A model generated the notes under the pieces. That model saw nothing but the letters and a program-made list of their open reading frames with translations, was not told where the DNA came from and searched no databases. A stretch of DNA of 41,090 nucleotides from Syntrophomonadaceae bacterium (GTDB taxonomy: Bacteria; Bacillota; Dethiobacteria; DTU022). The position numbers and the translations under genes are program-made. Where the stretch lies: positions 1 through 41,090 of the forward strand of contig PWYU01000101.1 of NCBI GenBank assembly GCA_003567725.1, in the 5' to 3' direction. The stretch's first letter is position 1, and each line of letters begins with the position of its first letter. This document shows, in pieces, positions 1-8,242 of the stretch.

Positions 1-1
1 A

Positions 2-568
2 GAAAACGATATTAAATGGCTTGATTATGTCCCGGCCAATAACACTTTTGTGCTCTTTGTGACCGGGGAGACCCAGGCACAATACGGCTGGGAAACACTT
101 TCTGATCTGGCCGCCCACGCCAGCGAAGAAGGGGGCGGAGCATATGGTAGCATTGCTACCCCGGCTGAGTGGGTTGAACGTGATGACGGCATGATTCCCT
201 TTCAAGAACACTATGGCTTCGAATTTGCAGATGTCATAGAAGTAGAACTGGGTCTGGCATACAGGGCGGTTGAACAAGGTGAAGCCCTTATCGGAGTGGG
301 AGATGCCACCGAAGGCCGGATCATTCAATACGACCTGTTTATTTTAGAAGATGATCAGGATTTCTTCCCTGCTTACAATGCTGCGCCAACTATCCGTAAA
401 GAGGTTCTGGATGCCAATCCTGAACTGGAAGATATCTTAAGAGAACTGTCTTCCCTCTTAGATCTGGAAACCCAGATTGAATTGAACTTAAGGACAGCGA
501 TTGACGAAGAAGATCCAGAAGATGTTGCTAAAGACTTCCTGGTTGAGCAGGGTTTGATTGAAAATTAA
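2..568 (+). CDS. Osmoprotectant (glycine betaine/choline-type) ABC transporter substrate-binding protein, 3' part
   Basis: The reading frame is open to the first base of the window, so the gene begins upstream and only the last 188 or so residues are visible. The sequence matches the C-terminal lobe of OpuAC/ProX/OsmF-type binding proteins: an early LDYVPANNTFVLF stretch, then YGWETLSDLA, and late FPAYNAAPTIRKEVLDANP followed by a helix resembling the family's conserved LN-x-x-V/I-D-x-E-x-x-DPE-x-VAKDFL end. Such proteins capture quaternary amines outside the membrane and deliver them to an OpuA-like permease and ATPase, whose genes would lie upstream. The protein is acidic, as many extracellular binding proteins are. 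The gene is last in its transcription unit, since a strong terminator follows. The exact ligand cannot be told from this fragment. Confidence 0.85.
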   Translation, partial: ENDIKWLDYVPANNTFVLFVTGETQAQYGWETLSDLAAHASEEGGGAYGSIATPAEWVERDDGMIPFQEHYGFEFADVIEVELGLAYRAVEQGEALIGVGDATEGRIIQYDLFILEDDQDFFPAYNAAPTIRKEVLDANPELEDILRELSSLLDLETQIELNLRTAIDEEDPEDVAKDFLVEQGLIEN

Positions 569-606
569 GGTGAACTTCAAAACAGCAACCTTTTAAATAA
601 AACCCA

Positions 607-637
607 GGGGTTTCTCCGACCGGAGAAACCCCCTTTT
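607..637 (+). terminator. Intrinsic terminator after the osmoprotectant binding-protein gene
   Basis: GGGGTTTCTCC (607-617) pairs perfectly with GGAGAAACCCC (622-632) around a GACC loop, and CTTTT follows. It lies 39 bases after the stop codon and ends the plus-strand transcript. Confidence 0.9.
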
Positions 638-640
638 AAT

Positions 641-950
641 CAGGCTTTGTAACTTTTAGTAGCCAATACTCGCAAATACGTTTATTCTTACAAACCGCCA
701 GGTGCCGAAAGACGTGCCTGATTAATCGGGCTGCTGAAGCGAGCATAAAGTGCAGACATGGAAATGCCGTTGAAGCGAAGCCTAAAGCGGGCCAGCAGCC
801 AAGAAGCCGGCCACCGAGCGAGAGCTTAAGATGAGCTTGTCAAAAGGGCACCCCGGGCGAAAGGCTCAAAGCTTAGCCGGTGCAGTTCCAGCCTAAACGA
901 TCAGCAAGTGCAGTTTTTTTAAGCAGGCGAAGCAGTTATTATAAGCTTAT
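641..950. repeat. Gene-free stretch with repeat-like sequence
   Basis: No convincing reading frame was seen. The middle holds an inverted repeat, GGCTGCTG (729-736) with CAGCAGCC (793-800), and the 12-mer CTGAAGCGAGCA (734-745), which recurs exactly in the large hairpin at 36068-36079. The right edge, GCAGTTATTATAAGC, nearly repeats at 39578-39593. The stretch therefore looks like a decayed member of the dispersed intergenic repeat family of this window. It is also the 3' flank of the minus-strand MFS gene, but no clear terminator for that gene was seen. Confidence 0.5.
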
Positions 951-954
951 CTTT

Positions 955-2280
955 TTAATTAATTTTTTCAGGCAGATTTTCTTTATAAACCAGCGTCGCG
1001 ACTAAGGCCATCAGACCAAAGAGGAAACAGATTAGAAAACCGGTCTGGTAAGCTTCCAGGGTATAAATCCGGGCCCCGTTCCTCATCAGTCCATCCCAGC
1101 CCAGGTCAAGAATATAGCCAAACAGGGGTTGTAAAATGACCATACCAACAAACACCCCCATGTTAACCATGGCCGTCACCAGGCCGGTATAACCAGGAGG
1201 GCTTGCTTCACGAGCCATGGAAAAAGTCAATACATTACCCGGGGTGCCAAACCCGATAAAAAAGCTGACGGTATAAAGAAGGACAGCCGGTAAAAGGCCA
1301 GGCCAAAAAGCGATGGTCCCCCAGGCCAGGCAAAACAAAAAAAATGAAACCAGGGCCGGTTTTTTACGTGAGCCCAGGCGATCTGAAATTAATCCATAGA
1401 GCGGGGCACCAATCATATAACCGATAAAAGCCGGAATAACAAAAAAAGAAGCCTCACGGATATCAAATTCGTAAATATGAACCAGGTAAGATATCCCCCA
1501 GGTTCCTGAAAAAACAATAAATCCACCATAAATACCAGTATTAATGGCAAACAAGATCCAAAGCCTGCCGTTTTTTAAAAGATCCGGCAGAACTTTAAAC
1601 AGGGAATCATCTTTAGTTTCAGTCGGCTCATGATCCCGGGCCTGCTCTTTACAATCAGGCTGGATTGAATACAACCTGCCCGGCCTGTCTTGAATTAGCC
1701 AGAGGCAAATTAAGGCTAAAAATAATGTAATAATCCCCGTCAGGATAAATGAACCCCGCCAGCCGATCAAGTCAACCGAAATACTAAGGGGTGTAGAAGC
1801 AAGCAAAGATCCGCTATTGCTGATTAAAAGGGCCAGGCCTGAAACAGTTGCAAATTCATAAGGTTTAAACCAGGATGCTTGATATTTAAAAATATTTATC
1901 AGAACCATGGAACCGCCAAAACCAATCATTAAACGGCCACCAAAAACCAGGGCAGAACTCGGCGCGAACCCAATTATAATCGAGCCGGCTGCCATGATAA
2001 TACCGGTCAGAAAAGCGATCTTTCGAGGTCCGAGGCGATCAATTAAGGCCCCGCCGGGAATCTGCATCAATAAATAAGTATAAGTATAAGCCGCTGCCAG
2101 ATTACCCAGGCCAACCCCGGTTAAATTAAATTCAGCCGTAAGCAAATCTGCTACAACGTTAAATGACATCCGGTGAAAATTTGTAATCAAATGCAAAAAC
2201 ACTAAAAACAGCCACATGATCCAGCGTTTTCGCAAAATATCGTTTATGGAACCAGTTTCTGCATCTTTAAGGACTGTCAT
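955..2280 (-). CDS. MFS transporter
   Basis: A 441-residue polytopic membrane protein with the length and twelve-segment pattern of the major facilitator superfamily. The family's loop motif A is visible in both halves: DRLGPRK at residues 81-87 after the second segment and SDRLGSRKKP near residue 299 in the C-terminal half, separated by a charged central loop (about residues 200-235). Such proteins move small solutes by proton or ion coupling; the substrate cannot be read from the sequence. The ATG start has a good GGAGG site just upstream (2286-2291 on the complement). The next gene upstream, an EamA exporter, ends 48 bases away on the same strand, so the two may be cotranscribed. Confidence 0.85.
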   Translation of the reverse strand: MTVLKDAETGSINDILRKRWIMWLFLVFLHLITNFHRMSFNVVADLLTAEFNLTGVGLGNLAAAYTYTYLLMQIPGGALIDRLGPRKIAFLTGIIMAAGSIIIGFAPSSALVFGGRLMIGFGGSMVLINIFKYQASWFKPYEFATVSGLALLISNSGSLLASTPLSISVDLIGWRGSFILTGIITLFLALICLWLIQDRPGRLYSIQPDCKEQARDHEPTETKDDSLFKVLPDLLKNGRLWILFAINTGIYGGFIVFSGTWGISYLVHIYEFDIREASFFVIPAFIGYMIGAPLYGLISDRLGSRKKPALVSFFLFCLAWGTIAFWPGLLPAVLLYTVSFFIGFGTPGNVLTFSMAREASPPGYTGLVTAMVNMGVFVGMVILQPLFGYILDLGWDGLMRNGARIYTLEAYQTGFLICFLFGLMALVATLVYKENLPEKIN

Positions 2281-2328
2281 CTTGTTCCTCCATTAAATTA
2301 AACCTAACCGCCGGCCGCTTCAAAACGC

Positions 2329-3267
2329 TTATTCAGCGGGTGGAATACCCCGTCTGGCCAGGAGAACACGGCGGGTAGACAGCTTTGCTGCCCAGGCCGG
2401 CCGCAATTCAGCTGTCATAATGCCGGCCAAAATCAATAAAGCTCCAACCAATTTAGGCGCAGTAAATACTTCATTCCAGAAAATAAAGGAAAATAGCCCG
2501 GCAAAAGCCGCTTCCAGTGACAGAATTAAAGAAGCGTGAGTAGCAGGCGTATAACGCTGAGCATAAGTTTGAGTCACAAAAGCTCCTATAGTACAAAAGA
2601 CTACCGCATAGAAAATAGCTGCCCAGATAGCAGGAGGCTGCTGAAACATTATTGCTGTCGGTTCAAAAAGTAAGGCTGCGGCCATGCTGACTGCTCCAGT
2701 AAAAGCGATCTGGGTCACGGCCAGCACCATAGCATCGCTGCGCTGCACAAAAATGCCAACAGTCACCAGATGAGCGGCAAATAAAAAGGCACAGATCAGG
2801 GTTAATAAATCTCCCATCCCGGGCCCGGCTACATCACTGGCCGAAAGCAAATATAAACCAGAGGCAGCCAGCATTCCTCCCAGGTAAGCCCACAAACCGG
2901 GTGAACGCCGGGTTGCCAGGAAATACAAAAAGGGTACAATAATGACTGATATATTGGTTATAAAGCCGGAGTTAGCCGGTGTGGTATATAAAAGGCCTAC
3001 GGTCTGAAATGCAAATCCACCAAATAAAAACAAACCAATCAGGCAGCCATCCAAATAAGTCCTGAGCGATGCCCGGGCCAAACGTTTCCAAAAGAAAGGA
3101 GCCAGGAGTAAAAAAGCGATTAAGAACCTGATCCCAATATAGGTAAAAGGATGGATTATATCCAGGGCTTGTTTAATAATCACAAAATTGGAACCCCAGA
3201 AGAGAGCTACAAAAATTAGCGATATATCGGCCAGGATCGTTTTTTTATCATTAAGCAGTTGTTTCAA
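2329..3267 (-). CDS. EamA/DMT-family transporter
   Basis: A 312-residue protein of about ten hydrophobic segments arranged as two EamA repeats, the architecture of drug/metabolite transporters. The first repeat begins with the typical FVALFWGSNFVIIKQAL stretch and carries the conserved glutamate-type motif late in each half (SLEAAFAGLFSFIFWNEVF in the second). It probably exports small metabolites; no substrate can be assigned. The start is TTG at 3267, preceded by a GTGGGGG ribosome binding site, and no ATG lies near the conserved N-terminus. It sits 119 bases downstream of the amino-acid ABC ATPase gene and upstream of the MFS gene, all leftward. Confidence 0.85.
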   Translation of the reverse strand: MKQLLNDKKTILADISLIFVALFWGSNFVIIKQALDIIHPFTYIGIRFLIAFLLLAPFFWKRLARASLRTYLDGCLIGLFLFGGFAFQTVGLLYTTPANSGFITNISVIIVPFLYFLATRRSPGLWAYLGGMLAASGLYLLSASDVAGPGMGDLLTLICAFLFAAHLVTVGIFVQRSDAMVLAVTQIAFTGAVSMAAALLFEPTAIMFQQPPAIWAAIFYAVVFCTIGAFVTQTYAQRYTPATHASLILSLEAAFAGLFSFIFWNEVFTAPKLVGALLILAGIMTAELRPAWAAKLSTRRVLLARRGIPPAE

Positions 3268-3386
3268 TTAAAGCCCCCACAAAATATTGCCCGGAATAAC
3301 GGCTTACACCGATAACCGGACAATAATATATCACATCCGAACCATAAATAAAAGCAAAACACTTTTATTAAAATTCAGATTCCTGC

Positions 3387-4109
3387 TTACAGGATCTGTC
3401 CCAGAAAAGCTTTGGTTCTCTCATTCTGGGGATTGCTGTAGATTTGATCGGGATGGCCTTCCTCTACAATCCGGCCTTCGTCCATATAAACAACCCGATC
3501 GCCCACTTCACGGGCAAAGCCCATTTCATGGCTGACCACTATCATGGTCATACCCTCATTAGCGAGGTTCTTCATGACCTGTAAAACTTCGCCCACAAGT
3601 TCGGGGTCAAGAGCAGAAGTCGGTTCGTCAAATAGCATTATTTTGGGGTTCATCGCCAGAGCTCTGGCGATGGCCACTCTTTGTTTTTGCCCGCCAGACA
3701 GCATGGCCGGGTATACATCAGACTTGTCCGAAAGGCCAACTTTTTCCAAAAGATCCTCACCCTGTTCCAGGGCTTCCTTTTGTGAAACCTGTTTGACCTG
3801 GGTAAGACCTTCAGTTACGTTTCCCATTACTGTGCGGTGCGGGAAAAGATTAAAATGCTGAAAAACCATTCCTACATCGGCCCGAACCTGATGCAAATTT
3901 TTGCTTTTTGCATTTGCTTCTACACCGTCAATATAAATATTGCCGCTATGGGCAAATTCAAGAAAGTTGACACAGCGCAGCAGGGTGCTTTTTCCTGAAC
4001 CGCTGGCTCCGATAACCACTACCACTTCTTTTTGGACCACATCCATGTCAATATCTTTTAAGACATGCAGTTTGCCAAACCATTTATTAAGGCCTCTAAT
4101 CTTGATCAT
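3387..4109 (-). CDS. Polar amino-acid ABC transporter ATP-binding protein (GlnQ/HisP type)
   Basis: This 240-residue ATPase drives the amino-acid importer encoded with it. Walker A is GASGSGKST (34-42), the Q-loop glutamine is at about 84 in [11 protein letters not shown], the signature LSGGQKQR is at 137-144, Walker B IMLFDEP at 157-163 with the SALDPE D-loop, and the switch histidine is H194 in VVSHEMGFA. These features and the length are those of the polar amino-acid (PAAT) subfamily. It is the third gene of a leftward unit: binding protein, permease, ATPase. The ATG lies 16 bases after the permease stop, with AGGTG upstream. The substrate (glutamine, arginine, histidine or other) is set by the binding protein and is not clear. 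Confidence 0.92.
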   Translation of the reverse strand: MIKIRGLNKWFGKLHVLKDIDMDVVQKEVVVVIGASGSGKSTLLRCVNFLEFAHSGNIYIDGVEANAKSKNLHQVRADVGMVFQHFNLFPHRTVMGNVTEGLTQVKQVSQKEALEQGEDLLEKVGLSDKSDVYPAMLSGGQKQRVAIARALAMNPKIMLFDEPTSALDPELVGEVLQVMKNLANEGMTMIVVSHEMGFAREVGDRVVYMDEGRIVEEGHPDQIYSNPQNERTKAFLGQIL

Positions 4110-4125
4110 TTACAAAATCACACCT

Positions 4126-4797
4126 TTAATCTTGGTAATCGCTAACCTCCAGGCGCTTCTCAATTCTTCCCATTAAAAGATTAAGGATTGATGTCATCAT
4201 GAGATAGTAAACACCGACTATCATTAACATTTCCAGCATCATCAGGGTTGAAGAACCCATCTGGCGAGCCCGCAACAGCAGTTCACGTACAGCTATAGCG
4301 CTGGCCAGCGACGAATCTTTCAAAGCTATGATAAACTGGTTGCCCAGCGGTGGAACAGAACGTTTAAAAGCCTGTGGCAGGATTATTCTTCGCATGGCCT
4401 GGGTATGTGTCATTCCAAGTGACAGGGCCGCTTCACGCTGTCCCCTGTCCACTGATTGAATAGCGCCGCGGAAAATTTCCGCAATGTAAGCACCGTTATG
4501 CACACCAAGCCCGATTATCGCTGCCGGCATCCTCTCTATACTAACCAGATCAATTAATCCATAATAAATAATCATTAACTGCAAAAGCAGCGGCGTCCCA
4601 CGAATAATCCAGATATAGGCCCTGGCCGGGGTATTAATTAAAGGATTCTTTGAAAGTCTCATTAAACCGGTTACCAGTCCCAGGACCACACCGACAATGA
4701 TACCAAAGAAGGTGATCTGCAAAGTAAGCAGAGCGGCAGCATAAAAGCCGGGGAAAAAACGCGGTATTGCTGTAAAATCCCAAGGCAGATCTATCAT
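4126..4797 (-). CDS. Polar amino-acid ABC transporter permease (HisM/GlnP type)
   Basis: A 223-residue inner-membrane permease. The family hallmark RGTPLLLQ is at about residues 65-72, and the EAA loop that docks to the ATPase begins EAALSLG at 121 and continues through RRIILPQA. The length is normal. An in-frame TTG lies one codon upstream (4800), but the ATG at 4797 is preferred because AGGAG then sits at the usual 8-base spacing. Only one permease gene is present, so the transporter probably uses a homodimer. The gene sits between the binding-protein gene (156-base gap with a hairpin) and the ATPase gene (16-base gap). Confidence 0.92.
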   Translation of the reverse strand: MIDLPWDFTAIPRFFPGFYAAALLTLQITFFGIIVGVVLGLVTGLMRLSKNPLINTPARAYIWIIRGTPLLLQLMIIYYGLIDLVSIERMPAAIIGLGVHNGAYIAEIFRGAIQSVDRGQREAALSLGMTHTQAMRRIILPQAFKRSVPPLGNQFIIALKDSSLASAIAVRELLLRARQMGSSTLMMLEMLMIVGVYYLMMTSILNLLMGRIEKRLEVSDYQD

Positions 4798-4921
4798 CAA
4801 CTCAACTCCTTACCTGGCCAGCAATCAATAGAATTCAAACTAATCAGTGCAAATTTATCAATAAAAGAATCTAAGTATTAATCCATTATGCTGAACCGGG
4901 GTAAATAAGCCTGCAATATGA

Positions 4922-4948
4922 GGGCACGGGCCTTAATGGCCCGTGCCC
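4922..4948 (-). other. Stable hairpin between binding-protein and permease genes (mRNA stabiliser or leaky terminator)
   Basis: GGGCACGGGCC (4922-4932) and GGCCCGTGCCC (4938-4948) form a perfect 11-bp stem with a 5-base loop, directly after the binding-protein stop. No run of T follows on the minus strand, so it is not a typical intrinsic terminator. In comparable operons such hairpins protect the upstream binding-protein message and keep it in excess over permease and ATPase; that role is inferred here. Confidence 0.7.
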
Positions 4949-4956
4949 GTAGATCA

Positions 4957-5787
4957 TTATGGCTTGGTGATATCAATATCATGCCATTCCATGCTTATTG
5001 CAGTCATAGTCCCATCTTCATGCAGTTCTTCAAGAATTTCTGATACCTTTTCCCTTAATTCATTATCTTCCTGGCGAAAAGCAACAGCGACATTTTCGGT
5101 GCGGATTAATTCACCGGCCATCATCAACTCATCACCGCCGGCAATCTCATTGATGCCTCTTAAGGCCACCAGACGGTCTGTAATCATGCCATCAATTCTG
5201 CCGCCAAGCACTTCAAGCAGGATTGTATTAACTTCAGCATAATGTACATCTTCTGCACCAAGGCCAATGGCGTCGTCAACATATGTTTCACCGGTGATAA
5301 CACCAATATCGAGTCCTTCGACATCACCGGGACCCTCGATACCTGAATCTTCACGAACGATTAACTGTGCTCCGGAGTAGTAATAGGGAATGGTAAAACT
5401 GACAATCTCACGGCGCTCTTCAGTGTCAGCCATACTGCCCAGAATGGCATCATAACGCCCGGCTCTCAAACCATCAGGCAGGCCGTCCCAGTCGGAAGTT
5501 TCATATACCAGATCTACGCCCAGCCGCTCGGCAATTGCTTTTCCGGTATCAACATCAAAACCGATGGGGGTATCGGGATCATCTTCACCATAATAGTTAA
5601 AGGGAGGATATCCGCCACTGCCCACGACAATCAGCTCACCGGCATCGAGTACTCTCTGCAGGCTGCCATCGCCATCGGGTTCAACTACTTCTTCAACTGC
5701 TTCTTCTGCTTCCTCACAACCGACAAAAACAAACAACACTGCCACTAACATCAAAACAAAAAACAGATAGCTTTTCCGGTTTAACAT
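4957..5787 (-). CDS. Polar amino-acid ABC transporter substrate-binding lipoprotein
   Basis: A 276-residue secreted protein of the SBP_bac_3 family. It begins with MLNRKSY, a hydrophobic signal segment and the lipobox FVGC, so C24 would be lipid-anchored. An acidic linker rich in E and V follows. The mature part shows the family pattern: VGSGGYPPFNYY with GFDVDTGKAIAERLG near the start, then DWDGLPDGLRAGRYDAILGSM and the FTIPYYYSGAQLIV strand. It captures the amino acid outside the cell and hands it to the permease. It is the first gene of its operon; the ATG at 5787 has AAGGA close upstream. The ligand is not certain. Confidence 0.9.
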   Translation of the reverse strand: MLNRKSYLFFVLMLVAVLFVFVGCEEAEEAVEEVVEPDGDGSLQRVLDAGELIVVGSGGYPPFNYYGEDDPDTPIGFDVDTGKAIAERLGVDLVYETSDWDGLPDGLRAGRYDAILGSMADTEERREIVSFTIPYYYSGAQLIVREDSGIEGPGDVEGLDIGVITGETYVDDAIGLGAEDVHYAEVNTILLEVLGGRIDGMITDRLVALRGINEIAGGDELMMAGELIRTENVAVAFRQEDNELREKVSEILEELHEDGTMTAISMEWHDIDITKP

Positions 5788-6054
5788 TGTCCTTAAACAC
5801 TCCTTTTATTCTTTTGTCGAACCCCTGTAACCGTTATTGGTATTAGTCCTCCAGCGTCACTCCTCTCATTGCATGATAAAGCTTAGATATTTACACTGCT
5901 GCCAGAATTACATTTAATATGAAACCTATAAGAAATTGCCAGGGTTTTTGTTATTATACTCTTCTTTCAACTCCTCAGCAACCCATCGTGCAAACTTTCC
6001 GATTAATAATATTAGAGGCTTTAGAATATATGAGCCATTGAAACGGCTAAACCA
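5788..6054. other. Leader region of the amino-acid ABC operon
   Basis: No gene was seen between the binding-protein start and the repeat copy beginning near 6055. The 5788-5960 part is the likely promoter and leader of the leftward operon, but no convincing -35/-10 pair or known riboswitch could be identified. Confidence 0.4.
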
Positions 6055-6330
6055 TAAGCCACAGGGAACGCTTCCACCGTTTTTCCTTCGGCCTTAAAGC
6101 TACGCTTGAAGAGATGTTCGAACCGCTTCCTGTGCCACCGCTGATCATTTAACAAGGACAATAGGCTGAGTAGTCACAAAAAATCTTATCAACTCAACTA
6201 TATTTAGTTGCGGTTCCCTGCAGAAGTAAACCTTGCCCGCTGACCGTTTAGACTAAAACCACATCGGCTTAGCTTCAGCAGGTTTTACTTGCTCATGACG
6301 GCATAGGCTGTCTGGTTACAAAATAGTTGC
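6055..6330. repeat. Long composite copy of the dispersed intergenic repeat
   Basis: The left part reads TAAGCCACAGGGAACGCTTC and continues to ATCATTTAACAAGGACAAT followed by AGGCTGAGTAGTCA (to about 6174). A second module starts at 6208 with TTGCGGTTCCCTGC and includes TTGCCCGCT. The same two modules, in the same order and with the same 46-base distance between AACAAGGACAAT and TTGCGG, occur at 39690-39890, so they belong to one element. No protein is encoded. The short stretch from here to the M20 stop at 6404 shows nothing recognisable. Confidence 0.7.
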
Positions 6331-6403
6331 TGTACCATGACCCGGTATCAGTTTCGATAGTTATTGTAAAAATATAGCTATAAAGTTATCAAAACAGATC
6401 TGA

Positions 6404-7633
6404 TTAATACAGTAAATCTATCACTGCATATAAAAGGACCCGGGTGGCATCAATCATGCTCTCAATTTCTACATACTCATCAGCAGCATGATAGTTTGCT
6501 CCATCCGGGCCAAACAAAACAGTAGGAATGTTTAAACGGTTAGCAATATGATTGGCATCAGATTCGGAACGGAAATAAGTAGGTTTGAGGGTTTTTCCTA
6601 AAACTATGTTAGTAGCATTTTCCAGTGATCTCACCAGTGCACTATCCTTACTGACTGTCCAGGGCCTAAAAAAAGTATCAGGGTGAGGCAAATCACGAAG
6701 CTGAATATTTACTTCGCTTTTCAGATTCAATCCGCCCACTACTTCCTCTACTTCTTGTAAAGCCCGGGCAGCATCTCCTGTTACCGTGTGGCGGTATATT
6801 GTAAAACTGGTCTCTTCTGGAATTAATAGATACTTGTCTCCTCCCTGCAGATTGGTTATACACATCGAACCGCCGCCAAGAAGGGGGTGGGACCCTAAAT
6901 CTAATTTTTCAGTGAGGGCAGTTATTAAGGTAGCAGCATCTTCAACCGCATTAATGCCTTTTTCAGGATTGGCGCCATGAGCGGATTGGCCTTTGACTGT
7001 TACAAAATAAACAGCTGTACCTCTACTGCCGAGAGCAACACAGGGGAACTTCTCCGTGCTGGCAGCAAAAGGGCCGGCCGGTTCAGTAATCACTGCATAA
7101 TCACAATCATTAATAAGGCCGTCCATAATAGTATAATGTGTTCCCAGGCCAAAAGGCCCTTCTTCGTCGCTAACAGCAGTGAATATGATGTTTCCGGATA
7201 ATTCAATATCCGCTTCGACAAGGGCTTCTAGCAAGTATATGCAAATAACAACTCCCGCTTTCATGTCAAGAGCACCTAAACCGTAAACACGGCCGTCTTT
7301 TTCAAAGCCGGTAAATGGATCTACGCTCCAGCCTCCACACAAAGGCACCGTGTCCACGTGAGCATTGAGCAGCAGTTTTGGGCCCACTGCTTTACCTTTA
7401 AGGCGCACAACCAGGTTTTCTCCTTTAAAACCGGTGATCACTTTTTCTTCATAGCGGTGGATTTCGGTTGACAGGCGATTGTAATAAGAAAGGCGGCCCC
7501 TCAGGTATTCGATAATTTCTGTCTCCTCAAAAAAAGGGCTCTTAATACTGATCAACTCTTTTAAAAGATTAATCATATTTTCCCTGTTGAGCTTATCAAC
7601 TGCTTTTTGATATAGTTCATGCTTGCTGCGCAA
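6404..7633 (-). CDS. M20-family metallopeptidase (ArgE/DapE/carboxypeptidase G2-like)
   Basis: A 409-residue cytoplasmic zinc hydrolase. The metal-site motifs are in order: LLNAHVDTVPL (H92, D94), GLGALDMKAG (bridging D123), and AVSDEEGP (catalytic and ligand glutamates near 157-158); a late NYHAADEYV supplies the last histidine. The central dimerisation domain is present, with GQSAHGANPEKG. Relatives remove acyl groups or amino acids from small peptides and acyl-amino acids; the substrate cannot be named. The start is TTG at 7633, after AGGTAAGGTG; an alternative ATG at 7576, at residue 20 of the longer form, would still keep the fold. The gene is divergent from the PucR-like regulator, which may control it. 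Confidence 0.85.
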   Translation of the reverse strand: MRSKHELYQKAVDKLNRENMINLLKELISIKSPFFEETEIIEYLRGRLSYYNRLSTEIHRYEEKVITGFKGENLVVRLKGKAVGPKLLLNAHVDTVPLCGGWSVDPFTGFEKDGRVYGLGALDMKAGVVICIYLLEALVEADIELSGNIIFTAVSDEEGPFGLGTHYTIMDGLINDCDYAVITEPAGPFAASTEKFPCVALGSRGTAVYFVTVKGQSAHGANPEKGINAVEDAATLITALTEKLDLGSHPLLGGGSMCITNLQGGDKYLLIPEETSFTIYRHTVTGDAARALQEVEEVVGGLNLKSEVNIQLRDLPHPDTFFRPWTVSKDSALVRSLENATNIVLGKTLKPTYFRSESDANHIANRLNIPTVLFGPDGANYHAADEYVEIESMIDATRVLLYAVIDLLY

Positions 7634-7720
7634 TAGCCTGCACCTTACCTTCTTTCTTTGATTGGTTATTTCTGCTCTTTTACAAATAGTGATAAAAGGG
7701 GTATTTTTATTTTTAGCCCG

Positions 7721-7917
7721 CTAAGCCACGGGGACGGTTCCATCGTCTTCCCTTCGGCCTACGCTACGCTTCGGAACACTCGAACCGTCCCCATGAGCAG
7801 ACTTCGGTGCTTTGGTTTCCCGCCGCACCGCTGCCCAAGTTACGGGGTTCTGACTTTTATCCCGGCGGGCTTGTCTCCCGCTGAACGCCCCAGCTTTCGT
7901 TGGGCATACGAGTAGTT
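7721..7917. repeat. GGGGACGGTTC palindromic repeat copy
   Basis: GGGGACGGTTC (7730-7740) and GAACCGTCCCC (7782-7792) form a perfect 11-bp inverted repeat around a CTTCGGCC-rich loop. The left flank GCCCGCTAAGCCAC is shared with the copy at 31755, and the right end GAGTAGTTA (7909-7917) matches the terminal sequence of other copies. A short frame runs through it but is only the repeat translated. Palindromes of this type resemble REP-like elements, but no REP-associated transposase is encoded here. Confidence 0.65.
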
Positions 7918-7930
7918 ACTATATAGTTGT

Positions 7931-7960
7931 AAAAAAAGCAGGCAAATAGTATTTGCCTGC
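7931..7960 (-). terminator. Intrinsic terminator on the minus strand without an obvious gene
   Basis: GCAGGCAAAT (7938-7947) and ATTTGCCTGC (7951-7960) pair perfectly around three bases. On the minus strand the hairpin is followed at once by seven T (7931-7937), a textbook terminator. No credible minus-strand gene lies just upstream, so it may end a small RNA or an antisense transcript. On the plus strand the hairpin is followed by a weaker T run. Confidence 0.75.
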
Positions 7961-8079
7961 CCCGGGTTTTTAAACAGGTTTAGTTGAGATTTATTATATA
8001 GAGAAATTATAATACAAATCATCTTCAAAAAACCCTTCTGATCAACCCTTTTTCGCTTATATTTGGTTTTAAAGAAAAA

Positions 8080-8196
8080 GATTCTACTGCAACTGCAATG
8101 TTTTAAAGAGTTTCCTTTTGAGACAATTATTTTGTCTGCTGGCCAGTATAGTAGATATGCTTTATTAACCGCAATTGTTTCGATGGCAGTAGAATC
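8080..8196. repeat. Spaced perfect inverted repeat upstream of the PucR-like gene
   Basis: GATTCTACTGC (8080-8090) is matched by its reverse complement GCAGTAGAATC (8186-8196), enclosing 95 AT-rich bases that hold a smaller hairpin, AGACAA (8121-8126) with TTGTCT (8132-8137). This could fold as a stem in RNA or be a pair of protein sites. The rest of the gap between the M20 and PucR-like genes (7634-8353) holds the repeat copy and terminator listed separately. Confidence 0.5.
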
Positions 8197-8242
8197 AAAT
8201 TTAGTATAGTTAACTAAAACTAAATAAGCATTATATTTTAGG

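Noticed and set aside
7658-7915. Plus-strand reading frame of 85 codons between the M20 and PucR-like genes
   Set aside because: Its codons are the GGGGACGG repeat and its flanks read in one frame; it has no family resemblance and would need the repeat palindrome as coding sequence.
7840-8028. Minus-strand frame of 62 codons with a hydrophobic start and an AAGGG upstream
   Set aside because: It runs straight through the strong minus-strand terminator hairpin and into the repeat, so it is unlikely to be a gene.
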